A stretch of DNA of 64,000 nucleotides from positions 597,646 to 661,645 of the forward strand of contig JANXDH010000004.1 of assembly GCA_025059745.1 (NCBI GenBank), in the 5' to 3' direction. Below are positions 8,387 to 16,355 of the stretch, in pieces (position 1 is the stretch's first letter; the number at the start of each line of letters is the position of its first letter). The stretch comes from Aigarchaeota archaeon (GTDB lineage Archaea > Thermoproteota > Nitrososphaeria_A > Caldarchaeales > Calditenuaceae). The translations under genes were made by a program, and so were the position numbers. A model generated the notes under the pieces. It was given only the letters and a program-made list of their open reading frames with translations. It was not told the origin of the DNA and ran no database searches.

Positions 8387-8408
8387 TAGGAGGTAGTACT
8401 ACCTCCTA
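8387..8408. repeat. 22-bp perfect palindrome upstream of the integrase remnant
   Basis: TAGGAGGTAGTACTACCTCC followed by TA is identical to its reverse complement over all 22 bases. It ends 10 bases before the apparent start of the recombinase pseudogene. It could be an operator, a recombinase arm or core site, or a transcript hairpin; nothing in the sequence decides among these. Confidence 0.85.
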
Positions 8409-8417
8409 CTCGAATGT

Positions 8418-9336
8418 TTGGACTTTATACGTGGTGTGCTTGGTGTCTGGATCCGGGAGGAGCTTTTTAGGTGTGATTTGAGGAGGATTGTCGTTGCGGC
8501 GCAGATGTATGTTAACAGGCTTGTCGGAGAGGGGAGGACGCGGAGATCGATTCAGCTCAGGCTGTCTTATCTCCGGGGCTTTCTCGGATATTACGGGGTC
8601 TATCTGCCGCCTCGGGCGGTGAAGGTACCTCGGAAGGCCGGCAGAAGCAGGATTGACAGGATACCCTCCCTGGCGGAGCTTCAGCGAATCGTAACCTTAC
8701 GCAGGTCGCCCAGGATGCGGCTCGCTATTATAACGATGTGTTTGACTGGTATACGGTTTAACGAGGCCCTCAGCCTCCGCCGAGAGTGAATAGACTTCGA
8801 GAACAACGTGATACGGCTTCCGGGAGACGTGATGAAGACGGGCCTGCCGAGGGAGATATCTATTCCCCTCGGAGCTTCGGGCTGGCTTCTGAGCTATCTC
8901 AAAAACTATCCAAGGCAGACCGGCTACATATTTCATGTGGAGGGCGACTAGGAACGGCGCATACATAGTGAAAAGTTCAGGGACTACTACATTGACCTGC
9001 TTAAGCGATTGGGCCTTGACAATCAGACCCCAGACGGAGGAGCCTACGCCCTGCACCCCGCACACGTTCCGGATATGGTATCGCACAACGCTCGAGGCAG
9101 CCAGAGTAAACAGGCTCTTAATCGACGTGTGGATGGGTCACAACAGCGGGGTCGAGAAAACCTACTACCTGCCGACGCCCGAAATCATTAAGCAGGAGTT
9201 TGAGAAGGCGGACAAGGCCTTCCGAATCTTCGGACAGACCCACACACCTCCTGAGGCTGATAAGGCTAAGGCCCTCGAGGAGGCGGGAGGCGAAAAGAGT
9301 TTGAGTACGTTCTCCCGACTATACAATTACAAGTGA
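8418..9336 (+). pseudogene. Tyrosine recombinase (integrase), inactivated
   Basis: The first frame (8418-8789) contains an N-terminal core-binding-like domain and the first catalytic arginine box MCLTGIRFNEALSLRRE, then an in-frame TGA at 8787. The same frame continues as recognisable recombinase sequence (IDFENNVIRLPGDVMKTGLPREI) to a TAG near 8949. The C-terminal catalytic box is then in another frame (TPHTFRIWYRTTLEAARVNRLLIDVWMGHNS, with the nucleophile region VEKTYYLP) up to 9336. Two stops plus a frameshift mean no intact protein is made. With all pieces joined, the length and motif order match archaeal integrases of integrative elements. The adjacent palindrome and broken helicase suggest a relic mobile island. 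Confidence 0.88.
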
Positions 9337-9342
9337 TGTAAC

Positions 9343-10368
9343 GTGCCTTGTTACGTCGAAGTGGCTAACAGTCTTGATATCATTTACGAAGGAGAAGGGA
9401 ATAAGGTGGCAACGGAGTTTTATATTCCCGTACTCAAGAGAACAAAATCATATGATAGGCTGTCGGGGTTTTTCATCGCTGATTCTCTTGTAGTCATCGC
9501 AACCGGATTAGCTGGGCTAATAAAGAATAGAGGGAATATGAGATTAATTGTGGGTCTTCATAACGTAGGACCAGATCTCGTAGAAGCTTACCGCTTAAGT
9601 TGTGAAAAGGCAGAAGAACTGATTAGAGAAATGGGTGAAAAAATTGTGCAAGATTTAGAGGCTTTAGCCGATATGTATGCCAGAAAGAGGATCGAAACTT
9701 TAGGTGGATGCTTGCAGAAGGGACGCTTCAAGTGAAGGTTGCTCTACCAAAGAAGACTTTCTTAGGTCTCGGTAATGGAATTTTTCATGAAAAGCTATTA
9801 CTATTCAGGGATGAAATTGGCTGATGAAGTGGGGCTTGGCAAGACCATAGAGGCAGGCGCCGTGATTAAAAGGCTGATACAGCAGGGGCTGATACAACGG
9901 GTCTTGATATTAGCGCCTAAGAACTTGACGAAGCAGTGGCTTGATGAAATGTGGGTGAGATTTGGACTACGTTTCTGGTTATTAGACCCTGTAAAAAGGA
10001 GTTTATATCTCTTCTGACGGTGAAACACACCAGATTTCAGATGCAAATCCGTTTGATGAAGAGGGTATAGATTTAGTTGTGGTATCTTGCTCCCTGCTGA
10101 ATTGAGGAGATGGAACAAGGTGAGAATAGCCGCTGGAGGTCAAAACTCTTTGACATTAAGTCATCCTATTGTTCAGTGGTTATGCGATTCCGTGATTTCG
10201 AAAGCCCGAGACGAGAGTATTCATTTTCCGAAAAGTGTTTATTTGGTTAAAGATTATAATGGTTATTGGCGCGTTAGGATAATTGAGGAGGAGGGGGGTG
10301 CGCAGGAGGAACTTGACGCTAACGGAATCTTAAGGTTGTTAGATGAATTGTTAAGGGTGGGAAATTGA
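9343..10368 (+). pseudogene. PLD-domain SNF2/DEAH-type helicase, multiply broken
   Basis: Fragments of one large helicase lie in order in different frames. The start (9343) is an intact-looking PLD N-terminus (IYEGEGNKVATEFYIPVL, YDRLSGFF). A frameshift near 9700 leads to a PLD motif fragment ([17 protein letters not shown]). A deletion then joins this directly to the helicase Walker A region ([20 protein letters not shown] and [12 protein letters not shown]). Another frameshift near 9990 leads to a segment containing FDEEGIDLVVVS, and a last fragment runs to 10368. Intact relatives are about 1000 residues long and often sit in restriction or anti-phage islands. This copy is dead, and its lower GC suggests acquisition by transfer. 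Confidence 0.82.
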
Positions 10369-10461
10369 GTTGTTATTGTTGGCGAAGTTTAGAGATGGCT
10401 TTGCCGGCTATCAAATCTAGGCACCTCCCTTATAGGGCGCTATATGACCGCTCGATCAGCT

Positions 10462-10493
10462 CCGAGACGCGACTTACTGACTAACCGTCTCGG
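10462..10493. other. Inverted repeat (8-bp stem, 16-nt loop)
   Basis: CCGAGACG and CGTCTCGG are perfect complements separated by 16 nt, lying between the helicase relic and the uS19 gene. It could mark the edge of the relic island or fold in a transcript. No further support is visible. Confidence 0.4.
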
Positions 10494-10549
10494 TGAACGA
10501 ACCTCCTATCTATCTGCGAGGCACTCGTAGCTCAGAATCGGTTCAGGCT

Positions 10550-10571
10550 AAAAATCAGGTCACGATGACCT
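10550..10571 (-). terminator. Hairpin plus T-run downstream of uS19
   Basis: On the minus strand AGGTCA-TCG-TGACCT forms a 6-bp stem with a 3-nt loop, followed by GATTTTT. It starts 10 nt after the uS19 stop in the direction of transcription, which fits a terminator for that single-gene unit. Confidence 0.45.
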
Positions 10572-10581
10572 AGAGCTAACT

Positions 10582-10977
10582 CTACTTGAGTGGGACGTAC
10601 ATGCTGCTCTTCGTCGCACCCACACCGGGCCTTCCGTGCCTCACGGGCTTATTAGTTATGACGAACTCGCCCAGCCGGTGACCGATCATCTCGGCCCTCA
10701 CCTCAACGGGCTGGAACTCCTTCCCGTTATGCACCCATACGGTCAGCCCGACCATCTCAGGGAGAATTATCATGTCCCTGACGTGGGTCCTGATCGGCTT
10801 CGTCGAACCTAGCTTCTTGAACTTCCTTATCTTCGCGAGTAACTTCCTCTGAGGCTCGGTGAGTCCCCTCTTCAAAGACCTCCTCTGCCTGCTGGTGAGG
10901 AGCTTGATGAAGTGGTCCATGCTCATCTCCTGAAGCTGCTGCACCGTGTGACCCCTGTAAAGGAACTCCCTCGTCAA
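10582..10977 (-). CDS. rpsS: 30S ribosomal protein uS19
   Basis: 131 residues of archaeal uS19: [25 protein letters not shown] at the N-terminus, [39 protein letters not shown], and the C-terminal GHRLGEF...[12 protein letters not shown]. It sits in the head of the small subunit. The TTG start at 10977 matches the family N-terminus and lies about 29 nt from a good TATA element. In most archaea this gene sits directly before uL22 in the S10/spc operon. Here it stands alone, about 40 kb from uL22 and next to a decayed mobile patch. Confidence 0.96.
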   Translation of the reverse strand: MTREFLYRGHTVQQLQEMSMDHFIKLLTSRQRRSLKRGLTEPQRKLLAKIRKFKKLGSTKPIRTHVRDMIILPEMVGLTVWVHNGKEFQPVEVRAEMIGHRLGEFVITNKPVRHGRPGVGATKSSMYVPLK

Positions 10978-10999
10978 CTGATATTCTAAATCACTCTGG

Positions 11000-11012
11000 T
11001 AATATTTATATC
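11000..11012. promoter_or_regulatory. TATA element between uS19 and an MFS gene
   Basis: Read on the minus strand it is GATATAAATATTA, centred about 29 nt before the TTG start of uS19, a good leaderless spacing. It is only about 20 nt from the TTG at 11026 of the divergent MFS gene; if it also drives that gene, translation may begin at the next in-frame TTG (11038). Confidence 0.55.
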
Positions 11013-11025
11013 TTGAAGTAAAGCG

Positions 11026-12189
11026 TTGAAGAGCGCATTGAGAAAGTACCCCCTCTGGTTGGTCACATTTCTCTCGTTCCTCCTCTACTCGTTCATCGTC
11101 AACGTCCTCGGACCCTCGCTACCGTCCATCAAGACTGAGCTTCAACTCGACGATGGATCTCTGGGGCTCATAGCGAGTCTGTTCGCAATCGGCGGCCTCT
11201 CCGCGGTGATAGGCGGGTATCTCTCCGATAGGAGGGGGAGAGCGTTCGTTGGGAGCGTCTCGTTAGGCGTCCTCGGAGCGAGCTCCGTATTGATGGGCAC
11301 CTCGACTGTGCTCCCAACTATCGTCTTCGCTCTACTATTGATGGGAGTCGCCGCTGGGTTCTTCTCCGCCTCTGTCAACGCAATGATAGCCTCCACGTTC
11401 TCAGAGGTCAGGGGTATGGCTATGAACCTCCTCCACGTGGCGTGGAACATAGGATCCAGCGTAGCGCCACCCGTCACGGCCTCACTGATAGTGATCACGG
11501 GGTCGTGGAGGGTCTCGTATATGATACCCATACCGCTACTGATCGCGGTGGGGCTGCTCCTGTACCGTTTCCGGAACTTAGAGCGTAACTCCTCTTACGA
11601 TAGTCCTGTCGATACCTCCAACGTCCTCAGGGAGATGTCCAAGGTCCTGCCGATAGCTATGATAGCACCCTTCATACTCGCTTTAGAGCTGGGCGTCTCC
11701 TTCTGGCTGCCATCTGTGATGTTGCTCACGGGTTTCACGCTAGTCGAGGGTGGCACCATCGTTGGGGTCTTCTGGGGGATGATGGGGGTAGGAAGGCTGG
11801 TGTTGGGGCCCTTGACGGACAGGTGGGGTTACAGGAACGTAATAACAGTCAACTCGATCTTGACGCTGATCACCCTGTTGATCGCTTGGTCAGTCCCTGT
11901 TTACCTCATAATACTGGGGATGTACGCGGCCGCTGGGTTCTTCTTGGGCCCGGTCTACCCGACTACGCTGGCATGGATAAACTCCCTCAATCCGAGGCTA
12001 GGCGGTTCCCTCTCGGGGTTCCTATACGTCCTCGGTACGTGTGGAATATTCATATCGACCGTCATGACCGGGTTCATGATCCAGATCACGGGGCCACGGT
12101 TGGCACAGCTGACCTTCTTCGTCTTCGCGGGTCTGATAGCGGTCAGCGGATTCTTGGGCAGTAGGATGATCGCGAGAGGAAAGTCGTGA
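11026..12189 (+). CDS. MFS transporter
   Basis: 387 residues with about 12 hydrophobic segments. The loop between helices 2 and 3 has the MFS signature [14 protein letters not shown] and the repeat in the second half is [12 protein letters not shown]. The protein is a secondary transporter in the cytoplasmic membrane. Nothing in the sequence or neighbourhood gives the substrate. The start is TTG 11026 or possibly TTG 11038. It has its own promoter region, shared divergently with uS19, and is followed by the aldo-keto reductase gene 56 nt later on the same strand. Confidence 0.85.
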   Translation: MKSALRKYPLWLVTFLSFLLYSFIVNVLGPSLPSIKTELQLDDGSLGLIASLFAIGGLSAVIGGYLSDRRGRAFVGSVSLGVLGASSVLMGTSTVLPTIVFALLLMGVAAGFFSASVNAMIASTFSEVRGMAMNLLHVAWNIGSSVAPPVTASLIVITGSWRVSYMIPIPLLIAVGLLLYRFRNLERNSSYDSPVDTSNVLREMSKVLPIAMIAPFILALELGVSFWLPSVMLLTGFTLVEGGTIVGVFWGMMGVGRLVLGPLTDRWGYRNVITVNSILTLITLLIAWSVPVYLIILGMYAAAGFFLGPVYPTTLAWINSLNPRLGGSLSGFLYVLGTCGIFISTVMTGFMIQITGPRLAQLTFFVFAGLIAVSGFLGSRMIARGKS

Positions 12190-12245
12190 GTTCGGCTTTA
12201 GGCCGATCTTACACAGTTTTATCTACCCTCTAACGTCCTAAATCC

Positions 12246-13361
12246 GTGATAGTGGGCAGGTGTACCCCGGACGGCACTCATCGGTTCAAAAACAAAGCAC
12301 TCAAGAGGGGCGTCCACGAGAGGCACTTCAAGGAGGCTGGCGGCCTCCTCCTCACCAGCATAGGAATAGGGACTTACATTGGAGACCTGGACCCAGTGAC
12401 GGACGCTTACATGATCCAAGCTGTAAAGGAGTCGGTGATGAGCGGGGCGTGTAACGTCATCGATACGGCGATAAATTACAGGTTCATGAGGTCTGAGAGG
12501 TGCGTGAGGATAGCCCTGAATGAACTCATCGAGGGTGGTCACATAGAGAGGGACGAGGTACTCGTCTGTACCAAGGCAGGCTACCTCACTCACGATCACG
12601 AGCGAGGTACGGACTATGAAGGTTACATTACAAGGAACCTCCTGACCACCAACGTGTTCTCGCCGGACGAGATAGTCGCAGGCATACACAGCATCTCTCC
12701 CAGGTACCTCTCTTGGAGCGTTGAGAAGAGTCTGGACAACATGGGCGTGGAGGTGATAGACGTCCTGTATCTGCATAACGTCGCCGAGAATCAAGTACCG
12801 GTCGTGGGGCCGCACGTGTTCAGAAGGAGGATCAGCGATGCGTTCACGAGGTTGGAGGAACTAAGGGACAGAGGTATGATATCGTACTACGGACTCGCCA
12901 CTTGGAACTCCTTGAGGGTAGTCATGGATGCCGAGGTCCACACCAACCTAGCCGATATAGTCTCGATGGCGAGGGAGATCGGGGGGAGTAATCACGGCTT
13001 CAAGTTCGTCCAGCTACCGTTCAACCTGAAGATGACCGAGGCTCTTACTTCAAGGAACCAACTCGTCGGGACAGAGGTCTTGTCCGTCTTCGAGGCTTGC
13101 GAGAGGCTAAACCTGATACCTGTGACCAGCGCGCCCCTACTCGAGGGCATGCTTCTGAGAGAGGTCAGGGGATCGGTCATAAGGGGCCTGTCGAGGGCTC
13201 AGTCGCTCATCCAGTTCGCTAGGTCCTCGCCTTCTAAGTGTGCTCTCGTGGGACAGAAGGATCCCGCGCACCTCAAAGAGAACTTAGAGCTTTCAAGGGT
13301 CCAACCGCTGAGCGACGAGGAGTTCGAAAGGGTCCTGATAGAAAATAGCAGTCAGGGATGA
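12246..13361 (+). CDS. Aldo/keto reductase
   Basis: 371-residue TIM-barrel oxidoreductase. The catalytic tetrad is recognisable: Asp in NVIDTAINY, the Tyr two residues after AIN, Lys in VLVCTKAGY, and His in VLYLHNV. The NAD(P)-binding C-terminal region contains ALVGQKDPAHLKENL. It is longer than typical AKRs (about 320), with an insert around residues 115-150 after the lysine. Family members reduce aldehydes and ketones or oxidise sugars. The start GTG 12246 gives an extended N-terminus of about 35 residues before the first beta-strand, so a later start is possible. Confidence 0.86.
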   Translation: MIVGRCTPDGTHRFKNKALKRGVHERHFKEAGGLLLTSIGIGTYIGDLDPVTDAYMIQAVKESVMSGACNVIDTAINYRFMRSERCVRIALNELIEGGHIERDEVLVCTKAGYLTHDHERGTDYEGYITRNLLTTNVFSPDEIVAGIHSISPRYLSWSVEKSLDNMGVEVIDVLYLHNVAENQVPVVGPHVFRRRISDAFTRLEELRDRGMISYYGLATWNSLRVVMDAEVHTNLADIVSMAREIGGSNHGFKFVQLPFNLKMTEALTSRNQLVGTEVLSVFEACERLNLIPVTSAPLLEGMLLREVRGSVIRGLSRAQSLIQFARSSPSKCALVGQKDPAHLKENLELSRVQPLSDEEFERVLIENSSQG

Positions 13362-13375
13362 TCTTGAAGGGAGGA

Positions 13376-14179
13376 CTAAACTTTGACCTTCAGGTTGAGT
13401 TCATCTGCGACCTCCTCAGGCGTCGCTCCCTCGTGCACGATCCTGTTCAGCGCCCTTATCATACCGAGCGGGTTGCCCGACTGGAAAACGTTTCTCCCGA
13501 AGTCTAGCCCGAGAGCTCCAGCTCTGATTGCGTCGTAGGCCAACCTGAGAACGTCCTCCTCCCTCTCCATCTTCGGACCGCCAGCGATGACCAACGGTAC
13601 GGGGGTCGAGTTCACGACCTTCTCGAAGTCATCGGTATAGTAAGTCTTGATGAAGTGAGCGCCCAGCTCCGCGGCGACTCTGCAAGCGAGGGCTATGTAC
13701 CTGGTGGTCCTCTTCTCTAGTTCCCTGCCGACCGCTGTGACGGCCAGTACGGGAATCCCGTACCGCTCCCCCATGTCGACTAGCTTCGCGAGAGACTTCA
13801 GCGTTTGATGCTCATACTCCGTGCCGACATATATCGAGAAGGCCAAGGCCGAGGCGTTGAGCCTGATCGCGTCGTCTATAGAGGTCACTATCTCCTCGTC
13901 TCCGAGAACAGGGCCGTCTATCGTGTTACCTCCTGACACGCGCAAGACCACTGACTGCTGCATCGATGGGTCGAAACAGTTCCTCAGCACGCCCCTCGTC
14001 AACATCACGGCGTCCACGTGAGGCAGTAGTGGCGTTATAGTCTTCTTTGGGTCCTCGAGACCCTTGATGGGTCCTAGGAAGTACCCGTGGTCTATAGCGA
14101 GCATCAGCGTCCTCCCGTCCGATGGTCTGAAGATCCTAGAGAGCCTGTTACGTAAACCCCATCCCATGCATCCCATCAA
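13376..14179 (-). CDS. LsrF/class I aldolase family protein
   Basis: 267-residue class I aldolase of the DhnA/LsrF type. The N-terminus WGLRNRLSRIFRPSDGRTLMLAIDHGYFLGP and the segments MLTRGVLRN, SIYVGTEYEHQ, HFIKTYYTDDF (Schiff-base lysine), PLVIAGGPK and DFGRNVFQSGNP match what I remember of E. coli LsrF closely. LsrF cleaves phosphorylated autoinducer-2 breakdown product with CoA; archaeal relatives have also been assigned fructose-bisphosphate aldolase or aminodideoxy-heptulosonate synthase roles. No other lsr gene is nearby, so quorum-sensing degradation is unlikely. The actual substrate is open. Confidence 0.82.
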   Translation of the reverse strand: MMGCMGWGLRNRLSRIFRPSDGRTLMLAIDHGYFLGPIKGLEDPKKTITPLLPHVDAVMLTRGVLRNCFDPSMQQSVVLRVSGGNTIDGPVLGDEEIVTSIDDAIRLNASALAFSIYVGTEYEHQTLKSLAKLVDMGERYGIPVLAVTAVGRELEKRTTRYIALACRVAAELGAHFIKTYYTDDFEKVVNSTPVPLVIAGGPKMEREEDVLRLAYDAIRAGALGLDFGRNVFQSGNPLGMIRALNRIVHEGATPEEVADELNLKVKV

Positions 14180-14276
14180 CCTCTTCTAGAATAATAATTT
14201 TACCTGAGGACGATCGAGACTGACTTAAGACCCTGTACCTATTAGACTTAAATTCTCATCGAGCGCGTTAACTCAC

Positions 14277-14756
14277 GTGGAGGGCACCACGATCAATAGG
14301 AGCCCGAATGGCAGGCTCGTGAGATTCAATGACGTCTTCGGTGGTTTCGAGAGACTCGATTCCGTCAAGAGGATCCTCGGGGACCGCACGAAGGAGATAC
14401 TCGAGAGCCTGATGGTGGAGGTGGTTGACGATCGGAGATACATGTGGGTGAACGACAAGGAGGGCAGGATCTGTGTCAACAGGTCTTACCTCGAGAGGGG
14501 CAACGCTAAGCACATCTACTTGGACGTCATACACGAACTCGTTCACATCAGGCAACTGAGAGAGGGTAAGGACCTCTTCGATAGAACGAAATCCTACGTA
14601 GACAGAGAGACCGAGATCGAGGCCTACAGGATCACCGTTGAGGAGGCTAAGAGGATCGGCATGACAAAGAGGGAGATAATTGATTATCTATCGGTAGAGT
14701 GGTTGACCAGAGACGAGGTCATCCGGCTTGCTAGGTCGGCCGGTGTAGACGATTGA
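14277..14756 (+). CDS. HExxH-motif protein, putative metal-dependent hydrolase
   Basis: 159 residues with a single zincin-type motif, HELVHIRQ at residues 86-93, followed about 20 residues later by an acidic helix DRETEIEAY that could give the third zinc ligand. No signal peptide or membrane segment is visible, so it is probably cytoplasmic. I recognise no named family; small archaeal HExxH proteins of this type are uncharacterised. The GTG 14277 start lies near the AT-rich divergent region after the LsrF-like gene. It converges with the small hypothetical gene that follows. Confidence 0.7.
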   Translation: MEGTTINRSPNGRLVRFNDVFGGFERLDSVKRILGDRTKEILESLMVEVVDDRRYMWVNDKEGRICVNRSYLERGNAKHIYLDVIHELVHIRQLREGKDLFDRTKSYVDRETEIEAYRITVEEAKRIGMTKREIIDYLSVEWLTRDEVIRLARSAGVDD

Positions 14757-14762
14757 TGCCCA

Positions 14763-15062
14763 TCAGTAGATCCAGGCCTTGAGGGGCCTCCTGAAATTTT
14801 GATTTATGTGGAGTAATAACTGAGCTGGATCGTCAAAAAATGCCCACTCCTCTTTACCTCCAGGGACGAACCCCCTCAACCTCCTGTCATAGACCCTCTC
14901 CGTCCGGTTGACGATATACGTTCCGTCGGATCTCGAGATGAAGACGTAGCTCCTCCTTCTGAGGACCTTGAGTGGAGCCTCTATCCTGATCCCCTCATCA
15001 TGCTCGAGACCCTCTATGGCCCTCCTCAACTCCCTCCACGACCTCAACTGCCTCTCGCGCAT
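14763..15062 (-). CDS. Hypothetical protein
   Basis: 99 residues, not recognised. The composition is balanced and looks folded, with beta-like segments SYVFISRSDGTYIVN and EEWAFFDDPAQLLLHI and a helical N-terminus RSWRELRRAIEGLEHD. It has no cysteines and no membrane segment. It starts with ATG at 15062, converges on the HExxH gene with 6 nt between the stops, and points away from the CysRS-like gene. Good codon use supports a real gene. Confidence 0.6.
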   Translation of the reverse strand: MRERQLRSWRELRRAIEGLEHDEGIRIEAPLKVLRRRSYVFISRSDGTYIVNRTERVYDRRLRGFVPGGKEEWAFFDDPAQLLLHINQNFRRPLKAWIY

Positions 15063-15151
15063 ACCTCATGAGCACCAGATAGCCTCTACACCCATATGAT
15101 AAAGTTTTTCGTTGAGAGTTAGCAAGATTATTATCTGCCTACATGTAATAA

Positions 15152-15167
15152 ACCCCGGGAACGGGGT
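15152..15167 (+). promoter_or_regulatory. GNRA-capped hairpin abutting the CysRS-like start
   Basis: ACCCCG-GGAA-CGGGGT forms a perfect 6-bp stem with a GGAA tetraloop and ends two nucleotides before the TTG start at 15170. In an RNA it would occupy the place of a ribosome binding site, so it could modulate initiation. Confidence 0.45.
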
Positions 15168-15169
15168 AG

Positions 15170-16351
15170 TTGCTGCGGATATTCAATTCACTCACCATGA
15201 AAACCGAACGGTTCAGATCAATCGAGGAGAAGAGGGTTAAGATGCTGATCTGCGGCCCCACCGTCTACGATAACATCCATTTGGGTCACGCTAGAACGTT
15301 TGTGACTTTTGACGTACTCGCGAGGTTCTTGACATACATGGGCCACGATGTCCGCGTTGTGGTAAACGTTACGGACCGCGACAGGAAAATAACCGAGAGG
15401 GCAAAGTACGAGGGACTCCCGCCCGACTTGATAGCGGGGCTCTACCTTGATGAGTTCAAGCGGGACCTAACGCTGCTGGGTATAAGCACGTTCAACGACT
15501 TCTTCAGGGTCTCGGAGCAGACTGGTCTAGCGGCTCGATTGGTGCGCACACTCATCGAGAGGGGTCAAGCGTACAGCGCTGGTGACAACGTCTATCTAAG
15601 GAACAGATGGGGCGGTAAACTCTTCGGGATCTCAGAGAGGGAGCTAAGGCTGATGAGGATCGAGTTAGACCCGCTCAAGAGGGAACAATCCGACATAAAG
15701 TTGTGGACCGCTGAAGCCCGCGGAGAGACCGGTGGACCGAGCTGGCACATGCAGGACGCCTCGGTAGCCGTGGCCGCGTTGGGCGGGAGGTACGACGTCC
15801 ACGGGGGCGCGATCGACCTGATATATCCCCATCACCGATCCTACGTCAAGATTATGGAGGCCTTATTGAGCGACCGGTCTCCCGCGAGGTACTGGGTTCA
15901 CGTGGGCCTCTTGCTATATAGGGGGAGGAAGATGTCGAAATCGATTGGTAACGTGGTCGAGGTCAAGTCCGTAATGAAGAGATTCTCCCCTGAGGCTCTG
16001 AGATTATACTTACTAAGCCACCACTACAGGGACGAACTCGACTTCTCGATCAAAGGTCTCACCCAGGCCTGCTCTCGTTATAGAGAAGTCTCCGAGGTCC
16101 TATCGTCATATAGAGAAGAGCTACTTGAGCTCGACGAGAAGGGACCTCACCGGATGAGGACCGAGATGTCGACGCGCTACCTGAGAGAGTTCATGCGATC
16201 TATAAGTGATGACCTGAACACGCCCGAGGCGATAGAGTCCCTGATGGCACTATGCTCCTCGATGATGCGAAGAGAAGCGTCGACCGATCATCTACTCTCC
16301 CTGAGGGAGATGTGCGAAGTCCTCGGTATACCAGCGGCCAGAGATAGATGA
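15170..16351 (+). CDS. Cysteinyl-tRNA synthetase-like protein, zinc site degraded, C-terminus short
   Basis: 393 residues, aligned end to end with CysRS: CGPTVYD..HLGHART (Cys28 and the HIGH box), VTDRDRKI, WHM, DVHGGAIDLIYPHH, KMSKSIGN, then a DALR-like helical domain (SPEALRLYLLSHHYRDELDFS, DDLNTPEAIESL). Of the four zinc ligands in E. coli CysRS, Cys28 and His234 are kept. Cys209 is Asp196 here (SWHMQD instead of GWHIEC), and Glu238 is Tyr225 (PHHRSY instead of PHHENE). The anticodon-binding domain at the end (about 70 residues) is absent. It may be a divergent CysRS or a cysteine ligase acting on another substrate. A GNAT gene follows after 4 nt. Confidence 0.82.
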   Translation: MLRIFNSLTMKTERFRSIEEKRVKMLICGPTVYDNIHLGHARTFVTFDVLARFLTYMGHDVRVVVNVTDRDRKITERAKYEGLPPDLIAGLYLDEFKRDLTLLGISTFNDFFRVSEQTGLAARLVRTLIERGQAYSAGDNVYLRNRWGGKLFGISERELRLMRIELDPLKREQSDIKLWTAEARGETGGPSWHMQDASVAVAALGGRYDVHGGAIDLIYPHHRSYVKIMEALLSDRSPARYWVHVGLLLYRGRKMSKSIGNVVEVKSVMKRFSPEALRLYLLSHHYRDELDFSIKGLTQACSRYREVSEVLSSYREELLELDEKGPHRMRTEMSTRYLREFMRSISDDLNTPEAIESLMALCSSMMRREASTDHLLSLREMCEVLGIPAARDR

Positions 16352-16355
16352 CTCG

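Noticed and set aside
9343-10368. An intact anti-phage helicase system
   Set aside because: The frame is broken at several points and large parts of the helicase are deleted; no partner methylase or nuclease gene is adjacent.
12219-12815. 198-residue minus-strand ORF
   Set aside because: It lies opposite the aldo-keto reductase gene, which has clear family motifs; this is a shadow frame.
13376-14179. An autoinducer-2 (lsr) degradation system
   Set aside because: Only the LsrF-like aldolase is present; no LsrK, LsrG, LsrR or transporter genes are near it.
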